NCBI RefSeq assembly: GCF_030519655.1 | Contig: NZ_JAUMIT010000001.1 | Coordinates: 372,001-436,000 of the forward strand | Source of the DNA: Wenyingzhuangia gilva | GTDB lineage: Bacteria; Bacteroidota; Bacteroidia; Flavobacteriales; Flavobacteriaceae | Reading direction: 5' to 3' | Length of the DNA stretch: 64,000 nt | In this document: positions 1 to 8,203 of the stretch, piece after piece | Layout: each line of letters opens with the position of its first letter | Numbering within the stretch: the first letter of the stretch is position 1 | Program-made: the position numbers and the translations under genes | Notes under the pieces: model-generated | What the model was told of the DNA's origin: nothing | Database searches by the model: none | The model's input: only the letters and a program-made list of their open reading frames with translations

Positions 1-2352
1 CTATCAGAAATGTTAACACCACAATCGGCAAGAGTGGTAAATGTTGGAGTGGCATCGCATAATATTTTTGATATTTCTTTTGCTTTACAATTAGTAAAAC
101 AAAATCAACTAGAAGATTGTGTTGATTTTGAAATGTTAGAAGGAATGGCCAATCAAACAGTTGACAATTTATTGGCTGAAAAAGTAAGATTACTATTATA
201 CACCCCAACTGTTAAAGAAAACCAATACAACGCTGCCATTGCTTATTTGGTTAGAAGGCTAGATGAAGGTACCCAAGCAGGAAACTTTTTAAAAGAAGGT
301 TACGATTTAAAAGTTGGTTCATCTAAATGGGACAATCTAAAAGAAGAATTCTTAAAATCTATTTCTTTAATGGAAGATTTAGACACCAGTCCTAGTAGAA
401 AACAGGATAGGAATAATGAGAAACCTAAGTTAATGCAAGGTTTTGAAAATGTCCCAAATACAGACTGGAACTTACCTGCAAATATTACTTGGGCTCAAAA
501 AATTAAAACGGATTGGGAAACCCCTGAAAACATTATTGGAACCACCATTCCTGTTGTAGGTGAATTAGACAATAATGAGAGATATACTATTAAAGTAAGT
601 AACTGGTCTGGTACTCCACCTTGGGATTACGAAATGGCCATTAAAGAAGATTATCAAAAAGCTATTGACACCCCTACAGAGTGGCAAAATTTTACGGTTG
701 AAAAAAGGGCTGATTTACTTAAAAAAGCCGCTTTAGAAATAGAAAAAAATAGAGCTGATTTGATTGGTGTTGCTGTAGCAGAGCTTGGTAAAACCATAAA
801 AGAAGTAGATGTAGAGGTTTCTGAAGCGATTGATTTTGCCAACTTTTATGCTGAAAGTAGTTTAGAAATTGCCAAAGAATTTACCAGCGATGACGAAGGA
901 ATTAACTTGATCTTATCTCCTTGGAATTTCCCTATTGCCATTCCTATTGGAGGTGCTTTAGCATCCTTAGCCGCCGGTAAAAAAGTAATTTTAAAACCTT
1001 CAACCAATGCATCAGCCTGTGCTTATTTAACTTGTAAATGTTTATGGGAAGCAGGAATTCCTAAAGATGCATTGTACTTTTTACCTTGTGAAGAAAGCAT
1101 TTTAGATGATTTTTTAAGAAATGGAAATATTTTTGATGCTGTAATTTTAACTGGTGGTACAGAAACTGCTCACTTCTTGTTAGAAAGAAACCCACAGTTA
1201 AACTTATATGCAGAAACTGGTGGAAAAAACAGTACGATTGTAACCAGTTTAGCTGATAAAGAACAAGCTTGTGTAAATATTGTTCAATCTGCATTTGGTA
1301 ATGCTGGTCAAAAATGTTCTGCGACTTCTTTGTTAATTTTAACAGAAGATGTTTTTAACGATAAAGAATTTAAAGCTTTATTAAAAGATGCTGCCATGAG
1401 TAAAGTATTTGGAAATCCTTGGGATTTTGCTACCGAAATTGGACCATTGGCAGTTCCTATTTCAGAAAAAATAAAACACGTAATTCAAAATACGCCAGAT
1501 GATCAATGGTTGGTTAAACCAAGATTAAACGGAAACCATATGTTATCCCCTGGAATTATTTGGAATGTAACTATGGAGGATTATCCATATCAAAATGAGT
1601 TGTTTGGACCTATTTTATCTGTTTTAAAAGCAGACGATTTAAAGCATGCTGTAGAAATTGCAAACAATGTAGAATATGGACTAACAGCCGGACTAGAATC
1701 TTTAGATGACAATGAAATTAACTACTGGAACGAACATATTGAGGCTGGAAATAAATATGTAAATAGATCTACCACAGGTGCCATTGTACAAAGACAGCCT
1801 TTTGGTGGAATTAAAGCTTCTTGTTTTGGTTTTGGAATGAAAGCCGGTGGAATTAATTATGTGTTACAGTTTACCAACATCAAATCTAAAACCACAGATT
1901 GGAAAGAAGATTATCAAAAATGGTATGATGAATTATTCAGCAAAAAAATAGATTATGTAAACCTACGTGGTCAATACAATATCTGTAGCTATAATACTTA
2001 TAAAGAAATTCTATTACTTTATGATGTACATACACCTCAAAAACACATTGACAAAGTAGAATACATTGCTAAATTTTTAAACATTCCATTAATTAAAGAC
2101 ACATGTGGTAATGCCCTAAAACATCACCCAAAAGATTTTACTTGTGTAAGAGCCTTAGGAGTTTTATCTGATCACTTTTTAATTAGATGTCACCAAAATG
2201 CCATCAATGTATATAGAGATGAACCTAGAAATAGCGGACGTATTGAGCTATTAAATTATTTAATTGAACAAAGTTATTCTCACAATTATCACAGATACGG
2301 AAATTTAATGGGTGTTGAATACAACCCAAACGAAAAACCTAAAGTTTATTAG
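1..2352 (+). CDS. putA: Bifunctional proline dehydrogenase / P5C dehydrogenase (PutA), 3' part
   Basis: Oxidises proline to glutamate through P5C. The frame is open to the first base of the window (L-S-E precedes the first ATG at 10), so the 5' end of the gene lies outside. Counting from the ATG at 10, residues 1-100 match the end of a PRODH barrel (FEMLEGMA, LLLYTPTVKE, YLVRRLDE). Residues about 180-640 are an aldehyde dehydrogenase domain with the motif SPWNFPIAIP, the GGxxTA-type loop LTGGTETA and the nucleophile Cys436 in GQKCSATS. A further 130 C-terminal residues follow the ALDH fold; I do not recognise a catalytic motif in them. Fusion of both activities and the ALDH motifs make the call firm; the true N-terminus cannot be seen. 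Confidence 0.93.
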   Translation, partial: LSEMLTPQSARVVNVGVASHNIFDISFALQLVKQNQLEDCVDFEMLEGMANQTVDNLLAEKVRLLLYTPTVKENQYNAAIAYLVRRLDEGTQAGNFLKEGYDLKVGSSKWDNLKEEFLKSISLMEDLDTSPSRKQDRNNEKPKLMQGFENVPNTDWNLPANITWAQKIKTDWETPENIIGTTIPVVGELDNNERYTIKVSNWSGTPPWDYEMAIKEDYQKAIDTPTEWQNFTVEKRADLLKKAALEIEKNRADLIGVAVAELGKTIKEVDVEVSEAIDFANFYAESSLEIAKEFTSDDEGINLILSPWNFPIAIPIGGALASLAAGKKVILKPSTNASACAYLTCKCLWEAGIPKDALYFLPCEESILDDFLRNGNIFDAVILTGGTETAHFLLERNPQLNLYAETGGKNSTIVTSLADKEQACVNIVQSAFGNAGQKCSATSLLILTEDVFNDKEFKALLKDAAMSKVFGNPWDFATEIGPLAVPISEKIKHVIQNTPDDQWLVKPRLNGNHMLSPGIIWNVTMEDYPYQNELFGPILSVLKADDLKHAVEIANNVEYGLTAGLESLDDNEINYWNEHIEAGNKYVNRSTTGAIVQRQPFGGIKASCFGFGMKAGGINYVLQFTNIKSKTTDWKEDYQKWYDELFSKKIDYVNLRGQYNICSYNTYKEILLLYDVHTPQKHIDKVEYIAKFLNIPLIKDTCGNALKHHPKDFTCVRALGVLSDHFLIRCHQNAINVYRDEPRNSGRIELLNYLIEQSYSHNYHRYGNLMGVEYNPNEKPKVY

Positions 2353-2365
2353 TCTATATTTGAAC

Positions 2366-3079
2366 ATGAAACTTTGGATTTTATTATTCTTTTGTTGTTT
2401 AAACTGCTTTTGTCAAAATGTATTGATTAAAGAGGTAACTAAATTTATAGGTATAGACATCTATGAAAACTGTTATTATTTACAAAACAATGCCTTACAC
2501 AAAAGCAGTTTAAAGAACGATTACAAAAACATAGAATACGGCACTCCCGATGTTGTTGATATTAGCAATCCGCTACAAATTTTACTACTGTACAAATTTT
2601 TTAACAAAGTAGTACTATTGGACAATCAACTAAGTTTTATAACACAATTTGAAGTACCCATTGGTACGGAACTTATTGCCAATGCCAGTAAAGACAAAAT
2701 TTGGCTGTATGACAACATGGACATGATGTTAAAACTTTACAATTTTAAGACCCAAAAAACGGAAATTACTTCAATTCCTTTTAAAGAAAATATTTTAGAA
2801 TTAAGAGGAAATTTAAATCAAGCATTGGTGGTTAACAAAGAAAATCAATTGATAAAATTTAACTTCTTAGCAAGAAAAGAAGCTGCCATCAATATAGAAA
2901 ACATTATTTTACCCCTATCCCTTACCAATAATTATGTTATTAAAAATGGAGGATTATATCAAAAAAATAATAAAATCCTTTCTACTCCTGATAAAATTGA
3001 ATCATTTGAAGTAATTAATAACAAACTCTATTTTTTTAAGGAGAACAACATCTACACACTTTCTATTCCTAAAAATTAA
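2366..3079 (+). CDS. Secreted protein of unknown function
   Basis: A 237-residue protein with a clear N-terminal signal peptide (MKLWILLFFCCLNCFCQ, cleavage likely after FCQ). I chose the ATG at 2366 because it places the signal peptide at the N-terminus and starts 13 bases after the putA stop; the longer frame from 2312 would overlap putA and bury the signal. The mature part is rich in short beta-strand-like stretches (for example KIWLYDNMDMMLKLYNFKTQK and NNKLYFFKENNIYTLS), which could be a small beta-propeller, but I see no recognisable catalytic motif. It ends 30 bases before the deoxynucleoside kinase and may be cotranscribed with it. Function unknown. Confidence 0.8.
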   Translation: MKLWILLFFCCLNCFCQNVLIKEVTKFIGIDIYENCYYLQNNALHKSSLKNDYKNIEYGTPDVVDISNPLQILLLYKFFNKVVLLDNQLSFITQFEVPIGTELIANASKDKIWLYDNMDMMLKLYNFKTQKTEITSIPFKENILELRGNLNQALVVNKENQLIKFNFLARKEAAINIENIILPLSLTNNYVIKNGGLYQKNNKILSTPDKIESFEVINNKLYFFKENNIYTLSIPKN

Positions 3080-3109
3080 CTATTTTTAGTGTTTAAACAC
3101 ACAAGTCCT

Positions 3110-3724
3110 ATGCATATAGCAATTGCCGGTAATATTGGAGCGGGAAAAACTACCTTAACAGAACTTTTAGCCAAACACTATAAGTGGGATGCACATTTTG
3201 AAAGTGTTGAAGACAATCCCTATTTAGATGATTTTTACAACGAAATGGAACGTTGGTCTTTTAACTTACAAGTTTATTTCTTAAACACTCGTTTTGAACA
3301 AATTTTAAAAATTCAGAAAAGTGGTAGAAACATTATTCAAGACAGAACCATTTATGAGGATGCAAAAATATTTGCTCCCAACCTACATGCCATGGGTTTG
3401 TTAACCAACAGGGATTTTACCAATTACAGTCAGTTATTTGAATTGATGGAAAACTTGGTAACACCTCCAGATTTATTGGTCTATTTAAGAGCTGATATAA
3501 AGACTTTGGTAGGACAAATTCACAAAAGAGGACGTGAGTATGAAAGCTCTATTAATATTGATTATTTAAGCAGATTGAACGAAAGATATGAAGCTTGGAT
3601 TACTTCTTACGACAAAGGGAAAAAGCTTATTATTGATATTGACAACTTAGACTATGTAAGCAATCCCGAAGATTTAGGGACTATTATTGACCGAATTGAT
3701 GCACAGGTACACGGTTTATTTTAA
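3110..3724 (+). CDS. Deoxynucleoside kinase
   Basis: Phosphorylates deoxynucleosides in the nucleotide salvage pathway (cytosol). The 204-residue protein has the family hallmarks: the P-loop GNIGAGKT at residues 7-14, the DRTIYED segment (DR[ST] motif) at 78-84, and a lid region with HKRGREYES near residue 140. The start at ATG 3110 gives MHIAIAGNIG, the usual beginning in this family. An upstream in-frame GTG at 3089 would add seven residues and is not needed. Which nucleosides it prefers (dA/dG versus dC/dT) cannot be read from the sequence. It converges on nagB, with a shared terminator between them. Confidence 0.93.
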   Translation: MHIAIAGNIGAGKTTLTELLAKHYKWDAHFESVEDNPYLDDFYNEMERWSFNLQVYFLNTRFEQILKIQKSGRNIIQDRTIYEDAKIFAPNLHAMGLLTNRDFTNYSQLFELMENLVTPPDLLVYLRADIKTLVGQIHKRGREYESSINIDYLSRLNERYEAWITSYDKGKKLIIDIDNLDYVSNPEDLGTIIDRIDAQVHGLF

Positions 3725-3742
3725 TCTACTTTTTACAACATA

Positions 3743-3779
3743 AAAAATCCCTCTATCAAAATAAGATAGAGGGATTTTT
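3743..3779. terminator. Bidirectional intrinsic terminator
   Basis: A perfect inverted repeat, CCCTCTATC and GATAGAGGG, with a 7-base loop; the stem extends into an A-tract on the left and a T-tract on the right. It sits between the convergent deoxynucleoside kinase and nagB, so it could end transcription from both sides. Confidence 0.85.
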
Positions 3780-3902
3780 AGTCTAAGGGTAAGGTAAGTA
3801 AATTTAATCTTTAAAATCTTAGATGGGCTACAGATTATAAAGCAGCCCAAATAAGAAACCTAATAAAACTCAAGTCCTTTCGGAACTTAAAAACATAATT
3901 TT

Positions 3903-5831
3903 TTAGTATTCCCATCTAACAAAAGCTTCCATAGCAGCATAAGTTGCCAACCCTAATTTTTGATATAACTTAGCTGTTTCGCTATTTCTATCTTCTGCTC
4001 TTTGCCAGAATTCTCTACTATCTGTTCCTTGGAAAACGACACCATCTTTTTGAGATTGATGTTTAAAGATTCCATATCTCTTTTCTAATACTTGATCTGG
4101 ACTCATTGGTACAGCCATTTCAATTTCATCAACTCCCCATTCTTGCCATGCTCCTCTGTATAACCACAACCAACAATCTTTCATAAAATCTTTTGATTTT
4201 AATCTTTTCATCGATTCAAAAATAGCATCCAAGCAAACTTTATGTGTTCCATGCGGATCTGCTAAATCTCCTGCTGCATAAACTTGGTGAGGCTTAATTT
4301 CTTCAATCAACTTCATCGTTAATTGAATATCTGCTTCTCCAATAGGATTTTTCTGAATGGTTCCAGTTTCATAAAAAGGTAAGTTCATAAAGTGAATTTG
4401 ATGATCCTCTAAACCTACAAAATGGCTTGTTGCACGAGCTTCACCTTTTCTAATAATTCCTTTAATATATCTTACTTCAGGAATATCAACCTCACTATTT
4501 TTTTTATCTTTTAAGAAAGATTTTGCTTTTTCGTAAATCTCCTCAGCATCTTTATTATCTATTCCAAATTGCTGATTATAATCTGTTACAAAGTTTGCAA
4601 AACGCAAAGCTTCATCATCAGCAACAGCAATGTTTCCAGAAGTTTGATAAGCCACGTGTACATCATGCCCTTGCTCTACCAATCTTTTGAAAGTACCTCC
4701 CATACTAATGATATCATCATCTGGGTGTGGACTAAAAATCAATACTCTTTTCCTTGCTGGCTCAGCTCTTTCAGGTCTTCTGCTATCATCTGCGTTAGGT
4801 TTCCCTCCAGGCCAACCTGTAATGGTGTTTTGTAAGTTATTGAATATCTTAATATTGATGTCATACGAATTACCAAACTCAGCCAATAAATCGCTCATTC
4901 CGTTTTCAATATAATCTGCATCTGTTAACATTAAAATAGGCTTGTCTAATTCTAAAGCCAATCCCACAACCGCCTTTTTAGTTAACTGCTCATTCCACTC
5001 CACTTTTTCTACCAACCAAGGCGTTTTTACTCTGGTTAATCTTGATGAAGCTTCTCTATCTACTACAAAAGTCACATTATTGTGTTCCTGTAAAAATGAA
5101 GCTGGAACTTGATTGGTTACAGTACCTTCAACAGCTTTATTTATAATAGCTGATTTTCCTTCACCCCAAGCCAAAAGAATAACTTCTTTAGCTTCCATTA
5201 TTTTTTTAACTCCTAAAGTAATCGCTGTTTTTGGTGTATTACTCAATCCTCCAAAATCTTTACTTGCAGCCAAACGAGTTGAATAATCTAAGGCCACCAA
5301 TCTTGTTTTAGAATTTTGTAAAGACCCTGATTCATTAAAACCAATATGACCGTTTGAACCAATTCCTAACAACTGTAAATCAATTCCTCCTAATTTTTCA
5401 ATTTTAGATTCGTAGGCTGTACAATATTCTTGTATTTTATCTTTATCTAAAGAACCATCTGGTACGTGACAGTTATCTGCATCTATATCAACATGGTTGA
5501 ACAAAGCTTCCCTCATAAAACGTCTGTAACTATTTACAGAGTTTTCGTCCATAGGATAATATTCATCTAAATTAAAAGTGATTACGTTTTTAAAGCTCAA
5601 CCCTTCATTCTTATGTAATTTTACCAACTCGGCATACACATCTCTTGGAGAAGAACCTGTTGCTAACCCTAACACACATTTTTCACCTTTAGCTTGTTTA
5701 TCTTTGATAACATTTGCTATTTGCTGAGCAACAGCTATAGAACCTTTTTTAGCATTTTCAAAAATACTAGTATTAATATTTTCAAACCTACGTTCGAAAC
5801 CAGTTGCTTTATCTATACTACTTTTAATCAT
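3903..5831 (-). CDS. nagB: Glucosamine-6-phosphate deaminase fused to a LmbE/PIG-L-type deacetylase domain
   Basis: A 642-residue cytosolic two-domain protein. Residues about 25-285 are a NagB deaminase, converting GlcN-6-P to Fru-6-P and ammonia: LATGSSP at 56-62, FNLDEYYPM at 86-94 with the catalytic Asp, and GIGSNGHIGFNE at 156-167. After a linker around 340-360, residues 360-640 form a LmbE/PIG-L domain with the metal motif HPDDD at 369-373 and a second histidine-rich segment near DLADPHGTHKV. That fold typically removes acetyl groups from GlcNAc-containing substrates, so the protein could combine deacetylation and deamination, though the real substrate of the second domain is inferred. 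Single-domain NagB is about 260 residues. It is the last gene of the nag operon, 23 bases after the transporter. Confidence 0.95.
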   Translation of the reverse strand: MIKSSIDKATGFERRFENINTSIFENAKKGSIAVAQQIANVIKDKQAKGEKCVLGLATGSSPRDVYAELVKLHKNEGLSFKNVITFNLDEYYPMDENSVNSYRRFMREALFNHVDIDADNCHVPDGSLDKDKIQEYCTAYESKIEKLGGIDLQLLGIGSNGHIGFNESGSLQNSKTRLVALDYSTRLAASKDFGGLSNTPKTAITLGVKKIMEAKEVILLAWGEGKSAIINKAVEGTVTNQVPASFLQEHNNVTFVVDREASSRLTRVKTPWLVEKVEWNEQLTKKAVVGLALELDKPILMLTDADYIENGMSDLLAEFGNSYDINIKIFNNLQNTITGWPGGKPNADDSRRPERAEPARKRVLIFSPHPDDDIISMGGTFKRLVEQGHDVHVAYQTSGNIAVADDEALRFANFVTDYNQQFGIDNKDAEEIYEKAKSFLKDKKNSEVDIPEVRYIKGIIRKGEARATSHFVGLEDHQIHFMNLPFYETGTIQKNPIGEADIQLTMKLIEEIKPHQVYAAGDLADPHGTHKVCLDAIFESMKRLKSKDFMKDCWLWLYRGAWQEWGVDEIEMAVPMSPDQVLEKRYGIFKHQSQKDGVVFQGTDSREFWQRAEDRNSETAKLYQKLGLATYAAMEAFVRWEY

Positions 5832-5854
5832 CTTACTAATTTTTAATATTCAAC

Positions 5855-7180
5855 TTATTTTTTTAACCAACTTTTATATTTATGTCCCCATAATGCAAAA
5901 AACAAAATGATTGCATAACATGGAATTAAAATCCAATAACTACCTGTTGCTGCTTTTGCTGTTGCATCTACCTGATTTACTCCTTCACTAATTAAACTCA
6001 ACTTGTTAGCATCAACCATTCTTCCATATAAAGGTGGAATAATAGCTCCACCAGAAATAGCCATTACTAATAAGGCAGAAGCTGTTTTAGTAAACTTTCC
6101 TAAACCTTTTAGTGTTAAAGGCCATATTGCTGGCCAAACCAAAGCATTAGAAATTCCCAAAGCCGCTACGAACAATACTGAAGTAAACCCTGTAGTATTA
6201 AGAATTAATAAACTGAAGACAATACCCAACAAAGCACTTGCTTTTAATGCAGTATTTTGACTAATGTATTTTGGAATTAATATAGCACCTAATCCATAAG
6301 TTACTACCATGAACAACAGTGTTAATGTGGTGAAAAACTTTGCTTTGGCAGCAGAAAAACCTAATGATATTCCGTATGCAATGATGGTATCCCCAGCAAT
6401 TACTTCAGCTCCCACATATACAAACAATGCTAAAACTCCTAACCATAAATGTGGAAATTGAAAAATGCTTGTTTTGGTTGTTTTTTCAGAAGCATTCTCT
6501 TGACTATCATCAGAGGCAGATTCAACATTAGGTAAAGGTGCTTTTCTAATTAACACTGCAAAAACGACTAACACAACCGACATAACAACATAAGGCATTA
6601 CCACACTGTTGGCCATAGTGTTTAAAAGTTCTGTTTTTTCAGAAGCAGAAACAGTACTTAATTTTACATTTACCTCGTCAATACCAGTTAATAATAATGC
6701 TCCAAAAATAATTGACCCTACAGCCCCTGCCACTTTATTACAAATTCCCATGATAGCAATTCGTTTTGCAGCACTTTCTATAGGCCCTAAAATGGTGATA
6801 TAAGGATTAGCAGCCGTTTGTAATAAAGTCATCCCTGCTCCTTGTAAAAAAATCGCCAATAAAAATACCCAATATGTTCTTGCCTCTGCAGCAGGAATAA
6901 AAACTAAGGCACCTATAGCCATAATAACAAGTCCTAAAGAAATTGACTTTTTATATCCTATTTTTCCTATAACATAAGAAGATGGTAAAGCCATCACAAC
7001 AAATGAAATATAAGAAGCTGTTGCCACCAAATACGACTCAGATTCTGTTAATTCATTAATTGTTTTCATAAATGGAATCAATGCACCATTAATCCATGTT
7101 ACAAATCCAAAAATGACAAATAGCCCTGCTATTATCATCATTGGAACTAAGTTTTTTTGTTTAGTAGTTACTGCTGTCAT
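5855..7180 (-). CDS. nagP: MFS sugar transporter, FucP/NagP type (probable GlcNAc permease)
   Basis: A 441-residue inner-membrane protein with about twelve hydrophobic segments. The N-terminus (FGFVTWINGALIPFMK) and the LLQTAANPYITILGP segment are typical of the fucose:H+ symporter family of the MFS, which in Bacteroidota includes GlcNAc and glucose/galactose permeases. Linkage to nagB on one side and a kinase-like gene and a LacI regulator on the other argues for an amino sugar, probably GlcNAc, as substrate; that is context, not proof. It starts 32 bases after the upstream kinase-like gene stop and very likely shares its transcript. Confidence 0.87.
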   Translation of the reverse strand: MTAVTTKQKNLVPMMIIAGLFVIFGFVTWINGALIPFMKTINELTESESYLVATASYISFVVMALPSSYVIGKIGYKKSISLGLVIMAIGALVFIPAAEARTYWVFLLAIFLQGAGMTLLQTAANPYITILGPIESAAKRIAIMGICNKVAGAVGSIIFGALLLTGIDEVNVKLSTVSASEKTELLNTMANSVVMPYVVMSVVLVVFAVLIRKAPLPNVESASDDSQENASEKTTKTSIFQFPHLWLGVLALFVYVGAEVIAGDTIIAYGISLGFSAAKAKFFTTLTLLFMVVTYGLGAILIPKYISQNTALKASALLGIVFSLLILNTTGFTSVLFVAALGISNALVWPAIWPLTLKGLGKFTKTASALLVMAISGGAIIPPLYGRMVDANKLSLISEGVNQVDATAKAATGSYWILIPCYAIILFFALWGHKYKSWLKK

Positions 7181-7212
7181 TATTTACTTAAATTTTAATT
7201 TTTAAAATCATT

Positions 7213-7887
7213 TTACACAAAACACTCGTTTTTAATTATTTCATTTTTATTCATTTGGCTTACAAAAGAATCTATTAATTTGAATTGGTTTTTAGCCTTT
7301 ATCAGATTTTGTCCTTTATATGTTGATTTATAGTTAAGATCATTATTTAAATAATCTATTAGAAAATTTAAACCCGTAACAAACATCATAATCTTAACTG
7401 ATTGGGCAAGATATTGTTTCTCAAAGAGTGTTAAACCTCCATCAATTTTAGTCAACAAACTCTCTTTATAAGATTTATAAAAACTCATATTGAACTCAAC
7501 CTTTGATATATCTTTTTCGTCATCATCAGCAGTATTACATAATTTTCGAACAGCATCTCCAAACTCACAACAAAACCCTTCAAACGGTTGAATTTTATCA
7601 GTAAAAATTACTCTCGTTGGAATTTCACATTTTTCTTTTAAATCTTGCAATGCATGCATTTCACTTTTAAGCTCTGCAATTTTTGATATACAACTCTTAG
7701 CTTTCAATATTTTCTTTTCACTAGCAAATTCAACAACCCTAGTAAATACATCATAATAATGTGAAACTTTAAAAACACTTAATGCTAGTTCACCTTCGAA
7801 ATTTGACTCCTTTTTAGAAGTATCCATTCGTCGGTTATTTTGATGACTTTTAAAGATGTTTAATCTATATAATCTCTTATCTAACAT
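7213..7887 (-). CDS. Degenerate NahK-like phosphotransferase (probable pseudokinase or decaying kinase)
   Basis: An intact 224-codon frame whose C-terminal half (about residues 105-212) resembles the C-lobe of N-acetylhexosamine kinases of the aminoglycoside-phosphotransferase fold: EFGDAVRKLCNTADDDEKD, then FLIDYLNNDLNYK and KAKNQFKLIDS. The N-lobe is missing. Where family members carry the catalytic H-N-D-T motif this protein reads F-T-D-K (residues 95-98), and the stretch that should hold the metal-binding D-L-D-T loop is only about ten residues long instead of roughly thirty-five. I therefore expect no kinase activity. The start at 7887 is the first ATG; Met21 is an alternative. It leads the nag operon and lies opposite the LacI-family gene. 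It could be a relic or a repurposed regulatory subunit. Confidence 0.65.
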   Translation of the reverse strand: MLDKRLYRLNIFKSHQNNRRMDTSKKESNFEGELALSVFKVSHYYDVFTRVVEFASEKKILKAKSCISKIAELKSEMHALQDLKEKCEIPTRVIFTDKIQPFEGFCCEFGDAVRKLCNTADDDEKDISKVEFNMSFYKSYKESLLTKIDGGLTLFEKQYLAQSVKIMMFVTGLNFLIDYLNNDLNYKSTYKGQNLIKAKNQFKLIDSFVSQMNKNEIIKNECFV

Positions 7888-8061
7888 TTTTTATTTTTTA
7901 GCTTTAATTTTTCAGGCATTAAAACACTAAACAACTCACTTACTATCAACGTTAAAACAAAAAACATAAACTACTGTAAAACAGATTTATAAACAACATT
8001 AATTGTTTTGACTTTGCTAAAGTATAGAATGAAAATGTAAAAAAAAAGAAAAAACACAAAA

Positions 8062-8166
8062 ATGTGCTCGAACACATACAAAATATGTGCTCGAGCACTC
8101 TAAAAAATGTGTTCGAGCACTTTTAAAAATGTTTTCGAACACATTTAAACGTATTTTCGGACACAA
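8062..8166. promoter_or_regulatory. Array of five operator-like palindromes upstream of the LacI-family gene
   Basis: Five 16-bp imperfect palindromes, each centred on a CG step: 8062-8077 ATGTGCTCGAACACAT, 8085-8100 ATGTGCTCGAGCACTC, 8107-8122 ATGTGTTCGAGCACTT, 8129-8144 ATGTTTTCGAACACAT and 8151-8166 GTATTTTCGGACACAA. Centres are 23, 22, 22 and 22 bp apart, about two helical turns, so all sites face nearly the same side of the DNA. LacI-family operators are typically palindromes with a central CG. The array ends 38 bp before the regulator start codon and lies 175 bp from the divergent nag operon, so autoregulation and control of nag genes are both possible. The rest of the 7888-8203 gap is A/T-rich with no promoter I can assign confidently. 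Confidence 0.8.
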
Positions 8167-8203
8167 AAAACAATCGAAAAATGTTTTTTACTATATTTAC
8201 CAT

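Noticed and set aside
4569-4914. Open frames antisense to nagB
   Set aside because: Shadows of the fused deaminase/deacetylase gene, without start context or protein-like sequence.
8011-8034. TTGACT and TATAGA as a classical sigma-70 promoter for the LacI-family gene
   Set aside because: The spacing is only about nine bases, far too short, and neither element fits the Bacteroidota consensus.
8062-8166. Could the repeated palindromes be a CRISPR array or replication iterons?
   Set aside because: Units are palindromic, only 16 bp and separated by 6-7 A/T-rich bases, with no spacer-like variety, no cas genes, no Rep or DnaA gene nearby. A LacI-type gene directly downstream fits operators better.
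8087-8203. N-terminal extension of the LacI-family protein
   Set aside because: The 39 extra codons translate the operator palindromes; the family starts at the MRKKYTIKDI position.
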